From assembly GCF_900111765.1 (NCBI RefSeq), contig NZ_FOIB01000007.1, forward strand, positions 186,001 through 250,000: DNA of 64,000 nucleotides, given 5' to 3'. This DNA comes from Myxococcus fulvus. Lineage in GTDB: Bacteria > Myxococcota > Myxococcia > Myxococcales > Myxococcaceae. The position numbers were made by a program, and so were the translations under genes. Within the stretch, counting starts at the first letter, position 1, and each line of letters begins with the position of its first letter. The notes beneath the pieces were generated by a model, which did no database searches, was not told the DNA's origin, and saw nothing but the letters and a program-made list of their open reading frames with translations. Below, in pieces: positions 7,656 to 17,913 of the stretch.

Positions 7656-8852
7656 TCACGTCGTGAGCACGAGCTTCACCAGCTCCGGAGGACTGCCCAC
7701 GCGCATGGGCGGACCCCAGAAGCCGCAGCCCCGGCTCACGTAGATGTGCGAGTCCTGATGGCGGTACAGGCCCGCCACGTGCTCCCAGGCGAAGTTGATG
7801 AGCAACGTCATGGGCACGAGCTGCCCGCCGTGCGTGTGGCCTGAGATCTGGAGGTCCATTCCTCGCTCCGCGGCCACCTTGAAGTTCGCGGGCTGATGCG
7901 CGAGCAACACCGCCGCGCGCTCCGGGTCTCTGCCCTGGAGCGCGAGGTCCAGGTCGTAGCCCTTCTGGTTGCGCCGCTTCCAGCCGCTCCAGTCGTCCAC
8001 GCCGACCAGGTCCAGCGATGCGCCCGCGTCGCCGATGCGCACGTGTCGGTTGCGCAGCGACTGGATGTCGAGCGACTGGAGGAACGTGGTCCACTCCACG
8101 TCACCCGAGTAGTAGTCGTGATTGCCGGTGACGAAGTAGCTGCCGTAGCGCGAGCGCAAGTCCCGCAGCGCCGCGACGGAGGGGCCCAGCGTGGGCACGT
8201 CTCCGTCCACCAGGTCGCCGGTGATGGCGAACAGGTCCGGCTTCAGCGCGTTGGCCTGACGCACCAGCTCGTCCATGAACCGGCGCTGGATGAACGGGCC
8301 CACGTGGATGTCCGTGAGCTGCACGATGCTGAGCCCGTCGAGCGCGCGCGGCAGCTTGGGAATCCGGATGGCGACCTCGGTCACCATCGGCGGCGCGAAG
8401 GCCCGCCAGTGACCGTAGGACGCGAGGCCACCTCCGGCGAGCGCCGCGCCTCCCGCCAGCGCGCGCCCGAGGAACTTCCGCCGCTCCGGGTCGATGGGCT
8501 CCTCGCTGGGGGCCGCGAGCGGCGTGGCCCGACGCTGCTGGAGGCGGCGACTCAGCGCGAGGAGCGCGCGGACGAGGTCGAAGGCGCCCAGGGCCAGCAC
8601 GAGGCAGAGCGCCACGCCCATCCACGTGTACGTGGCCACCGTGACGGTCCGCTCGTACTGCTCGGGGACGGCGTCCAGGAGCGTGCGTCGCAGGCCGAGG
8701 AGCAGCGTGAGCAGGCCCAGGACGACCATGGCCACGAGCCGGCCGACGCGGCCTCGCACCAGCTCACGCACCAGTCGCCGGTAGAGATACAGGTGGCCCA
8801 GCACCGCGCCGAGGCCGATGAGCATCGAGAAGGAGGAGAGCCGGAACGGCAT
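7656..8852 (-). CDS. Membrane-bound metallophosphoesterase, YkuE-like
   Basis: From the chosen start the protein is 398 residues. Residues 1-105 carry about three membrane helices. A twin-arginine-like stretch (RRKFLGRALAGG) near 125 is followed by the calcineurin-like phosphoesterase domain. Its metal ligands are all visible: QLTDIHVG, TGDLVDGD, TGNHDYYSG, the late HQPANF and SGHTHGGQ. YkuE-type enzymes act on UDP-activated or phospholipid phosphodiesters outside the membrane; the substrate here is unknown. It converges on the zinc-ribbon gene with one base between stops and diverges from the SDR gene. The start lacks a strong ribosome site, so the exact N-terminus is uncertain. Confidence 0.85.
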   Translation of the reverse strand: MPFRLSSFSMLIGLGAVLGHLYLYRRLVRELVRGRVGRLVAMVVLGLLTLLLGLRRTLLDAVPEQYERTVTVATYTWMGVALCLVLALGAFDLVRALLALSRRLQQRRATPLAAPSEEPIDPERRKFLGRALAGGAALAGGGLASYGHWRAFAPPMVTEVAIRIPKLPRALDGLSIVQLTDIHVGPFIQRRFMDELVRQANALKPDLFAITGDLVDGDVPTLGPSVAALRDLRSRYGSYFVTGNHDYYSGDVEWTTFLQSLDIQSLRNRHVRIGDAGASLDLVGVDDWSGWKRRNQKGYDLDLALQGRDPERAAVLLAHQPANFKVAAERGMDLQISGHTHGGQLVPMTLLINFAWEHVAGLYRHQDSHIYVSRGCGFWGPPMRVGSPPELVKLVLTT

Positions 8853-9028
8853 GGGGATGAGCCCGGGCTGAGAACGGACGAGAAGGGTAACACGCGGCCT
8901 CGGGCCCGGCCGTGTCCCGGAGATTGAACACTGCGAGTGACACACGTCGGCCGAGAACCGGCCAGGTGTGCTCCGGGCAGGTAGATTCCCCGGCCGTGAC
9001 AGCAGGCGAGCCTCGGGAGGGGACACAC

Positions 9029-9799
9029 ATGGACAAGGTCATCGTCATCACGGGGGCGAGTGGAGGAATCGGCGCGGAGCTGGCGCGGGTGGCGGGCGCG
9101 CGTGGGGCGAAGCTGGTGCTGGCGGCCCGTCGCAAGGACGCCCTGGAGACGGTGGCGACCCGCTCCGGCCGGGACTCGCTGGCCGTCGTCACCGACGTGA
9201 CGTCTCGCGCGCAGGTGGAGAAGCTGCGCGACGCGGCGCTGGAGCGCTTCGGTCACATCGACGTCTGGGTGAACAACGCGGGGCGCGGCATCACCCGCTC
9301 CGTGGCGGAGCTCACCGACCAGGACCTGGACGAGATGTGGCGCGCCAACGTCAACAGCGCCCTCTACGGGATGCAGGCCGTCCTTCCGCACTTCCAGGCA
9401 CGCAACGCCGGGCAGATCCTCAACATCTCCAGCACGCTGGGGCGCCTGCCCGTCGTGCCCCACCGCTCCGCGTACAGCGCGGCCAAGCACGCGCTGAACG
9501 CGCTGAGCGCATGTCTGCGGCAGGACCTGCAGAAGACCCATCCCGGCATCCACGTCACGGTGGTGATGCCGGGCGTGGTGGCCACGGAGTTCGGGACGAA
9601 CGCGCTGGGGGGAGGGCCGGACTCGCGCATGCTGCCCGGTGCTCAGCGCGTGGAGGAGGCCGTGGAGGTCATCCTCGACGCCATCGCGCATCCGCGCCCG
9701 GAGGTCTTCACGCGGCCCGCGGCGCAGCAGGAGGTGGAGCGCTACTACCGCGACGTCGCCGCCTACGAGCTGGACCCCGGCGCTCGCCCCGGACGCTGA
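9029..9799 (+). CDS. Short-chain dehydrogenase/reductase
   Basis: This 256-residue protein is a classical SDR. The Rossmann nucleotide site TGASGGIG is at residues 8-15, NNAG near 88, and the catalytic Ser-Tyr-Lys triad lies in NISST and YSAAK. A basic residue pair after strand 2 (AARRKD) suggests NADP preference. The substrate cannot be read from the sequence. The ATG at 9029 follows GGGAGGGG; the open frame continues upstream without a ribosome site. A hairpin directly follows the stop. It stands alone between divergent and convergent neighbours. Confidence 0.88.
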   Translation: MDKVIVITGASGGIGAELARVAGARGAKLVLAARRKDALETVATRSGRDSLAVVTDVTSRAQVEKLRDAALERFGHIDVWVNNAGRGITRSVAELTDQDLDEMWRANVNSALYGMQAVLPHFQARNAGQILNISSTLGRLPVVPHRSAYSAAKHALNALSACLRQDLQKTHPGIHVTVVMPGVVATEFGTNALGGGPDSRMLPGAQRVEEAVEVILDAIAHPRPEVFTRPAAQQEVERYYRDVAAYELDPGARPGR

Positions 9800-9807
9800 G
9801 CGCGCGA

Positions 9808-9832
9808 GGCCCGGGAGACGTGCTCCCGGGCC
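9808..9832. terminator. Bidirectional hairpin terminator
   Basis: A perfect 10-bp inverted repeat (GGCCCGGGAG / CTCCCGGGCC) with a five-base loop fills the 43-base gap between the convergent SDR and ABC permease genes. It is well placed to end both transcripts. Confidence 0.65.
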
Positions 9833-9842
9833 CGACGCGGCG

Positions 9843-11048
9843 TCACTCGTAGCGCAGCGACTCGATGGGCGCGAGGCTCGCGGCGCGGCGCGCGGGCCAG
9901 ATGCCGAAGAACACGCCGACGGTAGCCGAGAAGGCGATGGCCAGGATGATGGCCTCGGGTGCCACCACCATCGTCCACCCCATGAGCTTCTGCAGCAGCG
10001 CGGCGCCGCCCACACCCAGCGCCAGTCCCAGCGTGCCGCCCGCGAGGCAGAGCACCAGTGACTCCACCAGGAACTGGAGCAGGATGTCCGTGCCGGTGGC
10101 GCCCAGCGCCTTGCGCAGACCGATCTCGCGCGTCCGCTCCGTCACTGAGACGAGCATGATGTTCATGATGCCGATGCCGCCCACCAGCAGGGAGATGGCG
10201 GCGATGCCCGCCAGGAGCAGCGAGAAGGTCTGCGTCGTCTCCTGCACCGTCGCCAGCAACGACGCCTGGTCGCGGATGTTGAAGTCCGCCTGCTCCTCGG
10301 GACGCAGCCGGTGCTCGCGGCGCAGCTTGAGGTCGATCTCCGCCATCGCGTCATCCATGGCGCCCTCGCCCGAGGCCTGAACGGCAATCGAGCGGATGCG
10401 GTTGCTGCCCATCACCCGGAACTGCGCGGTGGCCAGCGGGATGTAGAGGCTCTCGTCCGGGTTGGAGAAGCCCTGCGAGCCCTTCTCGGCCAGCACGCCG
10501 ATGACCTCGAAGGGGATGCCGCGGATGCGAATCGTCTCGCCCACCAGCGCGGAGGAGTCCCGCACCCCCAGTTGTGTGGCCGCGAGCGCGCCCAGCACCA
10601 CCACGCGGCGCCGGCCCTTGTCCTCCGCCTCCGTGAAGAGTCGCCCCGAGACGATGTTCGACTCGTTGATGTTGAAGTACGCCGGCCACGTGCCCACCAC
10701 GGACAGGTTCGCGTTGCCCGCGCCGTACTCCACCTGGAAGCGCGACTCGATCTCCGGCGCCACGTTCTGGATGTGCCTGGCGTTGGCGCGCAGCGCCTCC
10801 GCGTCGTCGATGGTCATGGTGGCCTGACCTCGGCCGAGACCGCCGGAGAAGGACTGCCCGGGGCGCACGGTGAGGACATTGGTCCCCAGCGTCTTGAGCC
10901 GCTGCTCCACCGAGCGCTGGGCTCCCTCGCCCAGCGCCACCATGGTGATGACCGCCGCGATGCCGATGACGATGCCCAACATCGTCAGCAGGGAGCGCAG
11001 CTTGTTGGCGAGGACCGCGTCGAACGCGACCCGGATGATTTCTCCCAT
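9843..11048 (-). CDS. MacB/FtsX-type ABC transporter permease
   Basis: The 401-residue protein has the MacB permease layout. There is one N-terminal helix (NKLRSLLTMLGIVIG, about 15-40), a large periplasmic domain (about 45-275), and three C-terminal helices with the FtsX motif [20 protein letters not shown]. It ends in PIESLRYE, the usual terminus of this family. It is the last gene of a four-gene leftward operon (TolC, ATPase, adaptor, permease), 27 bases after the adaptor. Unlike E. coli MacB, the ATPase is a separate protein. These permeases are mechanotransmitters that drive periplasmic substrates through TolC; the substrate is unknown. Confidence 0.92.
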   Translation of the reverse strand: MGEIIRVAFDAVLANKLRSLLTMLGIVIGIAAVITMVALGEGAQRSVEQRLKTLGTNVLTVRPGQSFSGGLGRGQATMTIDDAEALRANARHIQNVAPEIESRFQVEYGAGNANLSVVGTWPAYFNINESNIVSGRLFTEAEDKGRRRVVVLGALAATQLGVRDSSALVGETIRIRGIPFEVIGVLAEKGSQGFSNPDESLYIPLATAQFRVMGSNRIRSIAVQASGEGAMDDAMAEIDLKLRREHRLRPEEQADFNIRDQASLLATVQETTQTFSLLLAGIAAISLLVGGIGIMNIMLVSVTERTREIGLRKALGATGTDILLQFLVESLVLCLAGGTLGLALGVGGAALLQKLMGWTMVVAPEAIILAIAFSATVGVFFGIWPARRAASLAPIESLRYE

Positions 11049-11075
11049 GACCTGTCCTCCTCCTCCTGCCGCCGA

Positions 11076-12506
11076 CTACCGTCCGCCGCGCATGCCGCCG
11101 CCGCCCGCACCCGGAATCATGCCGGCGGACTGACGCATGCGCTCCGAGCGCTGCTGCTGTTGCTGCTGGAGCTGCGCCACCGACACCAGCATCACCTGGT
11201 CGCCCTCCGTCAGGCCGCTCAGCACCTCGGAGCTCTCCCAGTCGCTCATCCCCAGCGTCACCCGGCGCGGCTCCGGCCCGTTCGGCCCCTTCACGAAGAC
11301 GATGCCCGGTCGCGTGTCCCCGGTGCCCTGACGACCCTCGCGCCCGCCGCCCCGGTTGCGACGGCCTCCGCCCTCCGCGCCCGGCTCCGCCGCCTGCGCG
11401 CTCACGTTCACCGGCGTCGCTCCACCCGGCGCCACCGCGCCCTTGTCCGGCGCACCCTCGGGACGCGCCGCCGCGTCACCACCCGGCGCTCCCGCGTTGC
11501 CGCTGCCGCCCGTCGGCCGCATCAGCGAGCGCACGGACTCCTCGGTCAGCCCGATTGCGAGCGCCGCGGCGCGGGCGTCCCGCAGGCCCACGACGGCGGA
11601 GTTGGGGACGGTGATGGCGTCACGCCGGCGGGAGATCTCAATCGCCACCTCCGCGTTCATGCCCGGCCGCAACAGGCCCTCCGGGTTGTCCAGGCGCACC
11701 AGCACCGGGAAGAGGGTGACGTTCTGCTCCACCAGCGCCTGCGGTTCGATCTTCACGACCTCGCCGATGAACGTCCGGCCCGGGTAGGCCTCCATCGTCA
11801 CGCGCGCCTTGAGGCCCGCCTTGAGCTGGCCCACGTCCGTCTCGTCCACCTTGGCTCGCACCTGCATCACCGACAGGTCCGCCATCTTGAACAGCGTGTT
11901 GCCGCCGGACACGTTGGAGATGGCCGAGGCGATGATCTGCCCGGGCTGGATCTGGCGCTCCAGCAGCGTGCCGGAGCTGGGCGCGCGGATGGTGACGTCG
12001 CGGCTGCGCTCCTTGGCGAGCTGGAGGTTCGTCTCCGCGCGCACCTTGGCCGCCCGCGCCGTGGCGAACGCGTCCACCGAGGACTCGTACTCCTGCTGCG
12101 TCACGTAACCGGACTGCCGCAGCGACTCCATGCGCTGGCGCTGGGCCTCCGTGGTGTTGAGCCGCACCCGCGCGGACTCCACGTCCGCCTGGGCCTGCGC
12201 GAGCGCGTTCTGCACGTCGCGCGGGTCGATCTCCGCCAGCAGCGCGTCCTTCTCCACCTTGTCACCGGTGTCGAAGAGCACGCGGAGCACCTCGCCGGAG
12301 GCCTTGGACTTCACCTCCACCACGCGCAGGGGCTCCACCAGGCCCGCGGACTCCGCGACGACCTCCATGTCCCGGCGCTCCACGACGGCCACCGCCGCCG
12401 AGCGCTCGGGCGTCTTCGGCTGGCTTCCCTGCTGGGTGGCGTACACGCCCGCGCCAATCAGGACCGCCGCGACACCCGTGATGACCACCTTCTTCGCCTT
12501 GCTCAC
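11076..12506 (-). CDS. Periplasmic adaptor (membrane fusion) protein of the first efflux operon
   Basis: This 476-residue MacA/HlyD-type adaptor links an ABC permease to a TolC channel. One N-terminal membrane anchor is followed by the biotinyl-lipoyl half-motif (SKASGEVLRVLFDTGDKV), a long alpha-hairpin (about 95-165), the second lipoyl half, and beta-barrel domains. A Gly/Ala/Pro-rich insertion occurs near residues 320-390 and the C-terminus is rich in Gln and Gly. The start is set at a GTG (12506) because GGAGG precedes it by five bases; a TTG four codons earlier would overlap that ribosome site. It sits 49 bases after the ATPase gene. Confidence 0.9.
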   Translation of the reverse strand: MSKAKKVVITGVAAVLIGAGVYATQQGSQPKTPERSAAVAVVERRDMEVVAESAGLVEPLRVVEVKSKASGEVLRVLFDTGDKVEKDALLAEIDPRDVQNALAQAQADVESARVRLNTTEAQRQRMESLRQSGYVTQQEYESSVDAFATARAAKVRAETNLQLAKERSRDVTIRAPSSGTLLERQIQPGQIIASAISNVSGGNTLFKMADLSVMQVRAKVDETDVGQLKAGLKARVTMEAYPGRTFIGEVVKIEPQALVEQNVTLFPVLVRLDNPEGLLRPGMNAEVAIEISRRRDAITVPNSAVVGLRDARAAALAIGLTEESVRSLMRPTGGSGNAGAPGGDAAARPEGAPDKGAVAPGGATPVNVSAQAAEPGAEGGGRRNRGGGREGRQGTGDTRPGIVFVKGPNGPEPRRVTLGMSDWESSEVLSGLTEGDQVMLVSVAQLQQQQQQRSERMRQSAGMIPGAGGGGMRGGR

Positions 12507-12555
12507 GACGACCTCCAAATCTTCGTGGCCTTCTCCATCCAGGAGACGGACCTGC

Positions 12556-13302
12556 TCAGTTCTTCTTCAGCTCGTCCCGCTCGATGACGCCGTCCTTCAG
12601 GAACAGCACCCGCTGCGCGTGCGCCGCGATGTCCGACTCGTGCGTGACGAGCATCAGCGTCTGTCCCTGCGAGTGCAGCTCCCCGAAGAGGGCCATGATC
12701 TCCTCGCCCGTGCGGCTGTCGAGCGCGCCCGTGGGCTCGTCCGCGAGCAGCAGCGCGGGCTGCGTCACCAATGCGCGCGCAATCGCCACGCGCTGGCGCT
12801 GGCCGCCGGACAGCTCGTTGGGGCGGTGGTCCTTGCGGCTGCCCAGGCCCACCTTGTCCAGCATGGCCGCGGCGCGCTCCAGGCGGACCTTCTTGGGCAC
12901 GCGCGCGTACACCAGCGGCAGCGCCACGTTGTCGAGCGCGGACGCGCGCGGCAGCAGGTTGAAGCTCTGGAACACGAAGCCCAGCTCGCGGTTGCGGATG
13001 CGCGCCAGCGCGTTCTCCGTCATGCCCGCCACCGGCTGGCCGTTGAGCCAGTACTGGCCCTCGCTCGGCACGTCCAGGCAGCCGATGAGGTTCATGAAGG
13101 TGGACTTGCCGGAGCCGGACGGGCCCATGACGGCCACGTACTCGTTGCGGCGGATGGTGAGGTCCACGCCGCGCAGCGCGCGCACCACCTCCGAGCCCAT
13201 GGTGTAGTCCTTGCGCAGGCCCTCCACCCGGATGACCACGTCCGCGATGTCGCGCGCCTTGGCGGCCTCTGCTCCCGTCGTGTCGTTCATGGGTGTCGTC
13301 AC
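12556..13302 (-). CDS. ABC transporter ATPase of the first efflux operon
   Basis: This 248-residue ATPase belongs to the MacB/LolD subfamily. It shows Walker A GPSGSGKS, the Q-loop FQSFNLLP, signature LSGGQRQR, Walker [12 protein letters not shown] and the switch His in VTHESD. The GTG start at 13302 has GGGAGG at the right distance and overlaps the TolC gene stop as GTGA (13302-13299), showing tight co-translation. It powers the permease encoded two genes downstream. An ATG four codons in is the alternative start but lacks its own ribosome site. Confidence 0.93.
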   Translation of the reverse strand: MTTPMNDTTGAEAAKARDIADVVIRVEGLRKDYTMGSEVVRALRGVDLTIRRNEYVAVMGPSGSGKSTFMNLIGCLDVPSEGQYWLNGQPVAGMTENALARIRNRELGFVFQSFNLLPRASALDNVALPLVYARVPKKVRLERAAAMLDKVGLGSRKDHRPNELSGGQRQRVAIARALVTQPALLLADEPTGALDSRTGEEIMALFGELHSQGQTLMLVTHESDIAAHAQRVLFLKDGVIERDELKKN

Positions 13303-14816
13303 AGCTGCCTCCCGGCGAGCGCCTCCAGCTCCGCGTGCGCGATGCGATAGTCGAAGCGCGAGGACACGAGGTTGATCTCCGCCTGGACCAGGTTCTCCTG
13401 GGACGTCAGCAGCTCCAGGATGGTGGTGGCCCCCAGACGGTAGCGCTCTTCCTGCACCTTCAGGTCCTCGCGCGCCACCTCCACCGACTGTTCGGAGAGG
13501 CTGATGCGGTCGGCGGACAGTCTCAGCTGGTTGAGTGCCTGGTGGGCGCCGGTGCGCACCGCGCGGCGCGTGTCCGCGAGCTGCACCTGCGACACCACCT
13601 CCGCCGTCTTCGCTCGCTGCACGCGCTCCTCGCGCAGGAAACCGTCGAAGATGGGGTAGGAGAGTCCCAGCCGGACGTTCCAGCTCGTCCTGCCGCCATT
13701 GAAGCTCGGGTCCTGGTTGAACCAGTCGTAGCCGGCGGACAGGCGCACCGTCGGCAGGTAGGTGGCCTTGGCCACGTCCACGCCCGCCGCGGAGGCGCTC
13801 AGCGTGGAGGCCGCCGCGAGCACCGCGGGGGCCTGCGCCTCCAGGTCCGACACCAGTGTCTCGTCGGAGATGGCGAGCGGCTTCGGGTCCAGGTTCTCCG
13901 CGCCCTTGGCCTCCACCGCGCCCTCCGCGCCGATGAGCCGCCCGAGCGCCAGGGACGCGGAGGCGCGCTGCGTCTCCGCCGTGCGCAGGGCATCGCGCGC
14001 CGTGGTGTGGTCCAGCTGCGCGCGCAGCAGGTCCGAGCGCGTCGCCGAGCCCACCGCCAACCGACGCTGCGCGGCCTCCTCGTTCTGCCGGGCCCGTTCG
14101 ATGCGCGAGCGCGCCACGTTCTCCAGGCCCGTGCCACGGAGGACCTCGTAGTACGCGCGCTGCACGTCGAGCACCGCGCTGGCGCGCTGCGCCCTCAACT
14201 GCGCGGAGGCCGCGCCCGACTGGGCCTTGGTCTGCTCCCGCGTGGCGCTGCGCTGGCCGCCGGTGAAGACGTTCCAGCCGGTGGTCAGGCCCGCGCTGTA
14301 GTTGTCGGCCGAGCCGTTGACGACCACGCCTGTCACCGGCTCGACGCGCTGGGTGCTGGAGAGCGAGCCGCTCGCGCTCGCCGACAGCGTGGGGATGTAC
14401 GCGCCCACGGCGCTGCGCTCGGCCGCCGCCGCGTTGGTGACGTTGCCCTCGGACTGCGCCACCGCCGGGTTCGTCTTCAGCGCCCGCGCGATGGCCTCCT
14501 CCAGCGAGACGCTCGGCACGTCCGGCGGGGCCTGCTTCGTGACGCCCAGGTCCGTGGGCACCGCCTCGCTCGGAGCGCTCGACTCCGCTGGAGGCGTCGC
14601 GGCCTCCGACGGGGTGGGCACCGCGCTCGCCTGGGCGAGGCCCATCAGGGCGACCTTCGTGGGCGCATCACCCGGCAACAGCGCGGCGCCCTTCGTCGCG
14701 CCCGCCAGGCCCGTCCCGGGCACCCCCACCACGCCGAGCATCCCCAGGGTCAGCGCCGTCAGCCGCTGGGGCCGCCTCTTCAACCACGCTTTCCGGAGCA
14801 TCGTCATCGCCGCCAT
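13299..14816 (-). CDS. TolC-family outer-membrane efflux protein, first gene of the efflux operon
   Basis: The protein is about 505 residues. It has a signal-like N-terminus, a long Ala/Pro/Ser-rich mature N-terminal region, and then two repeats of the OEP/TolC fold starting at [17 protein letters not shown]. Long helices are rich in Ala, Gln and Arg, and membrane strands include [12 protein letters not shown] and [14 protein letters not shown]. It should form the trimeric exit duct used by the adaptor and permease that follow. The stop overlaps the ATPase start by four bases. The start at 14816 is tentative; no strong ribosome site is present, and codons at 14807 or 14891 are possible. A sigma-54 promoter lies about 57 bases upstream. 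Confidence 0.9.
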   Translation of the reverse strand: MAAMTMLRKAWLKRRPQRLTALTLGMLGVVGVPGTGLAGATKGAALLPGDAPTKVALMGLAQASAVPTPSEAATPPAESSAPSEAVPTDLGVTKQAPPDVPSVSLEEAIARALKTNPAVAQSEGNVTNAAAAERSAVGAYIPTLSASASGSLSSTQRVEPVTGVVVNGSADNYSAGLTTGWNVFTGGQRSATREQTKAQSGAASAQLRAQRASAVLDVQRAYYEVLRGTGLENVARSRIERARQNEEAAQRRLAVGSATRSDLLRAQLDHTTARDALRTAETQRASASLALGRLIGAEGAVEAKGAENLDPKPLAISDETLVSDLEAQAPAVLAAASTLSASAAGVDVAKATYLPTVRLSAGYDWFNQDPSFNGGRTSWNVRLGLSYPIFDGFLREERVQRAKTAEVVSQVQLADTRRAVRTGAHQALNQLRLSADRISLSEQSVEVAREDLKVQEERYRLGATTILELLTSQENLVQAEINLVSSRFDYRIAHAELEALAGRQL

Positions 14817-14872
14817 GTCCCGTTGCAGGCCGGTGCGCTCCTGGCGCTCCGGCGTTCCCAGGCAGGGTCGAT

Positions 14873-14888
14873 TGCATGCACCTTGCCA
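14873..14888 (-). promoter_or_regulatory. Sigma-54 promoter of the TolC-ABC operon
   Basis: Read on the minus strand, the 16 bases are TGGCAAGGTGCATGCA. This matches the -24/-12 consensus TGGCAC-G-N4-TTGCA with the invariant GG and GC exactly ten bases apart and only two mismatches elsewhere. Transcription would start near 14862, giving a leader of about 46 bases before the TolC start. An NtrC-like sigma-54 activator is encoded divergently just 1.7 kb away, which supports the call. Confidence 0.7.
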
Positions 14889-14890
14889 CA

Positions 14891-14906
14891 TTTCAACCCA
14901 CTGAAA
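14891..14906. promoter_or_regulatory. Small palindrome TTTCA-N6-TGAAA next to the sigma-54 promoter
   Basis: Five-base arms TTTCA (14891-14895) and TGAAA (14902-14906) flank six bases immediately upstream of the -24 element. It is AT-rich for this genome. It could be a protein site or simply curvature-prone DNA; short arms make chance occurrence possible. Confidence 0.25.
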
Positions 14907-14950
14907 TCACATGGGAAAGGCCTCCAGGGGCTGCGGGAGTCGCCGAAGGG

Positions 14951-14965
14951 ATGCGGATTCCGCAT
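14951..14965. promoter_or_regulatory. Palindromic activator-site candidate, copy 1
   Basis: ATGCGGATTCCGCAT is a 15-base palindrome with seven-base arms. Its centre is about 70 bases upstream of the -24 box of the leftward efflux operon, a normal distance for an enhancer-binding protein. A second copy lies at 15180-15193. Both are in the 413-base region between the divergent efflux operon and kinase/regulator genes. Confidence 0.6.
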
Positions 14966-15003
14966 GCGCTCGACGCGGCTCGTCATCGGGGCATGGGGCC
15001 GTG

Positions 15004-15028
15004 GGCCTCGTGCTTGCACAACGAGGCC
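15004..15028. promoter_or_regulatory. Inverted repeat between the two palindromic sites
   Basis: GGCCTCGT (15004-15011) and ACGAGGCC (15021-15028) form a perfect 8-bp inverted repeat with a nine-base spacer. It lies between the two TGCGGATTCCGCAT copies in the divergent control region. Function unknown; it may be a second regulator site. Confidence 0.3.
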
Positions 15029-15179
15029 TCGAAGTGAGGCGGTGACCCGGCTCGCGCGCTGTCCGAAGCGCGCCCCAGCGGTCCGGTCGCCGCCCTCAAC
15101 CCTCGGGGAGAGACAGATGGGCTCGGCAGCGTTCAAGCAAGGAGGAGCCCGCGCGGCGCCACGTCGTGACGGAAGGGAG

Positions 15180-15193
15180 TGCGGATTCCGCAT
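15180..15193. promoter_or_regulatory. Palindromic activator-site candidate, copy 2
   Basis: TGCGGATTCCGCAT repeats the core of the palindrome at 14951-14965 exactly. It ends 36 bases before the kinase start at 15230, so it could control the kinase/regulator operon itself as well as looping to the distant sigma-54 promoter. Confidence 0.6.
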
Positions 15194-15229
15194 CCTGGAT
15201 GCAGAGTTCGCAGCGAGTGGAGGAGCCGC

Positions 15230-16549
15230 ATGGAGTGGGAGACACCCGGAGCGAGGGCCGCGTCGATGAGTGGCCCGGTCCGTTGGAGACCGCGTGGTCC
15301 ATGGATGCCCTGGGTGGCTGCCGGGCTGATGTGCGCGGTGCTGCTGTCCGCCGTCGTGTTCATTCGCCGCTCGGCGCTGGAGTCGTCCTCGCTGGTGGTG
15401 CGCGGCATGGCGAACGTGCTGATGCTCGCCGGCGTGGAGGCCTTCCGGGAGGGCACGGGCGTGCCGAGCCAGCAGGCGCTGGAGGCCTTCCTGAACACCC
15501 ACCAGGAGGGCGGGCTGCGCTACGTCGCCATCGTCGAGGACGGGCAGGTGCTCGCGTCGGCCGGTGTCGGCTCGTTGGGGAAGATTGAAGATGGCACGCA
15601 GCTGCGCTTCGAGGAGGGCCGGGGCCGCTTCATCCACCGGCTGCGCAAGCCGAGGCCTCCGGATGGCCCGCCCGCCGTGAGTGGGACGCCGCCGATGGTG
15701 GAGCCTCCTGTCTCGCAGGAGCCTCGGCGCAACCTGCGAATCGGCTACGACTTCGAGCCTGTCACCGCGCTGGAGCTGAAGGAGCGCTCGCAGCGGTTGC
15801 TGTTCGTGGCCGCGGTGTCGTGCATGGGCATCCTGGGGCTGGCGTTCGCGTTCTCACGCTCGCTGGCGCAGCGTGAGGCGCTGGCGGCGGAGCTGGAGCG
15901 TGGCCGTCGGCTGGCCGCGCTGGGGACCATGTCCGCGGTGCTGGCGCACGAGCTGCGAAACCCGCTGGCGTCGCTCAAGGGGCATGCGCAGTTGCTGGCC
16001 GAGCGCGTGGAGCGCGACGAGGTGCTGCGTCCCAAGGCGGACCGCATCGTCGGCGAGGCGGTGAGGCTGGAGCAGTTGATGAATGACCTGCTGGGCTTCG
16101 TGCGCAGTGGCGAGTTGCGCCGCTCGGGCACGGACCCCAACGAGGTGCTGCGCGCGGCGGTGGAGGCCACGGGTGAGTCGAGCGTGGAGGCGCGGTACCT
16201 GCCGGGCCACGAGAAGGTGGAGCTGGACGCGGGCCGCTTCCAGCAGGCGCTGGAGAACGTACTGCGCAACGCGGTGCAGGTGAGCCCCGCGGGTCAGCGC
16301 GTGGAGGTGGGCGTGGCGCAGGAGGGGCCGGCGCTCGTCTTCACGGTGAGGGACCATGGTCCGGGCATCCCCAAGGGCGACGAGGAGCGCATCTTCGAGC
16401 CCTTCGTCACCGGGCGTCTACGAGGCGTGGGGCTGGGGCTGGCCATCACCCGCCGCATCGTCGAGCTGCATGGGGGCTCGGTGAGCGCGAGGACGCACGC
16501 GGAGGGAGGCGCGGAGTTCCGCCTCACCGTGCCGGCGAGGGGGACCTGA
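15230..16549 (+). CDS. Sensor histidine kinase (NtrB-like partner of the adjacent regulator)
   Basis: The 439-residue protein has a membrane helix (about 24-46), a periplasmic sensor region (about 47-185) with a Pro-rich stretch, and a second helix (about 190-209). A HisKA domain follows with the phosphoacceptor H240 in [16 protein letters not shown]. The ATPase domain has its N box ([11 protein letters not shown]), DHGPGIP and [13 protein letters not shown]. The kinase class (HELRNPL) is that paired with NtrC-type regulators. It is one base upstream of the regulator gene and diverges from the efflux operon. The start at 15230 follows GGAGGA. The signal sensed is unknown; an envelope or drug stress is inferred from the neighbour. 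Confidence 0.92.
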   Translation: MEWETPGARAASMSGPVRWRPRGPWMPWVAAGLMCAVLLSAVVFIRRSALESSSLVVRGMANVLMLAGVEAFREGTGVPSQQALEAFLNTHQEGGLRYVAIVEDGQVLASAGVGSLGKIEDGTQLRFEEGRGRFIHRLRKPRPPDGPPAVSGTPPMVEPPVSQEPRRNLRIGYDFEPVTALELKERSQRLLFVAAVSCMGILGLAFAFSRSLAQREALAAELERGRRLAALGTMSAVLAHELRNPLASLKGHAQLLAERVERDEVLRPKADRIVGEAVRLEQLMNDLLGFVRSGELRRSGTDPNEVLRAAVEATGESSVEARYLPGHEKVELDAGRFQQALENVLRNAVQVSPAGQRVEVGVAQEGPALVFTVRDHGPGIPKGDEERIFEPFVTGRLRGVGLGLAITRRIVELHGGSVSARTHAEGGAEFRLTVPARGT

Positions 16550-16550
16550 G

Positions 16551-17897
<1,347 letters not shown>

Positions 17898-17913
17898 CGC
17901 CGCGGGGCGCGGC

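Noticed and set aside
12507-12518. TTG start four codons upstream of the adaptor start
   Set aside because: It overlaps the GGAGG that is ideally spaced for the GTG at 12506.
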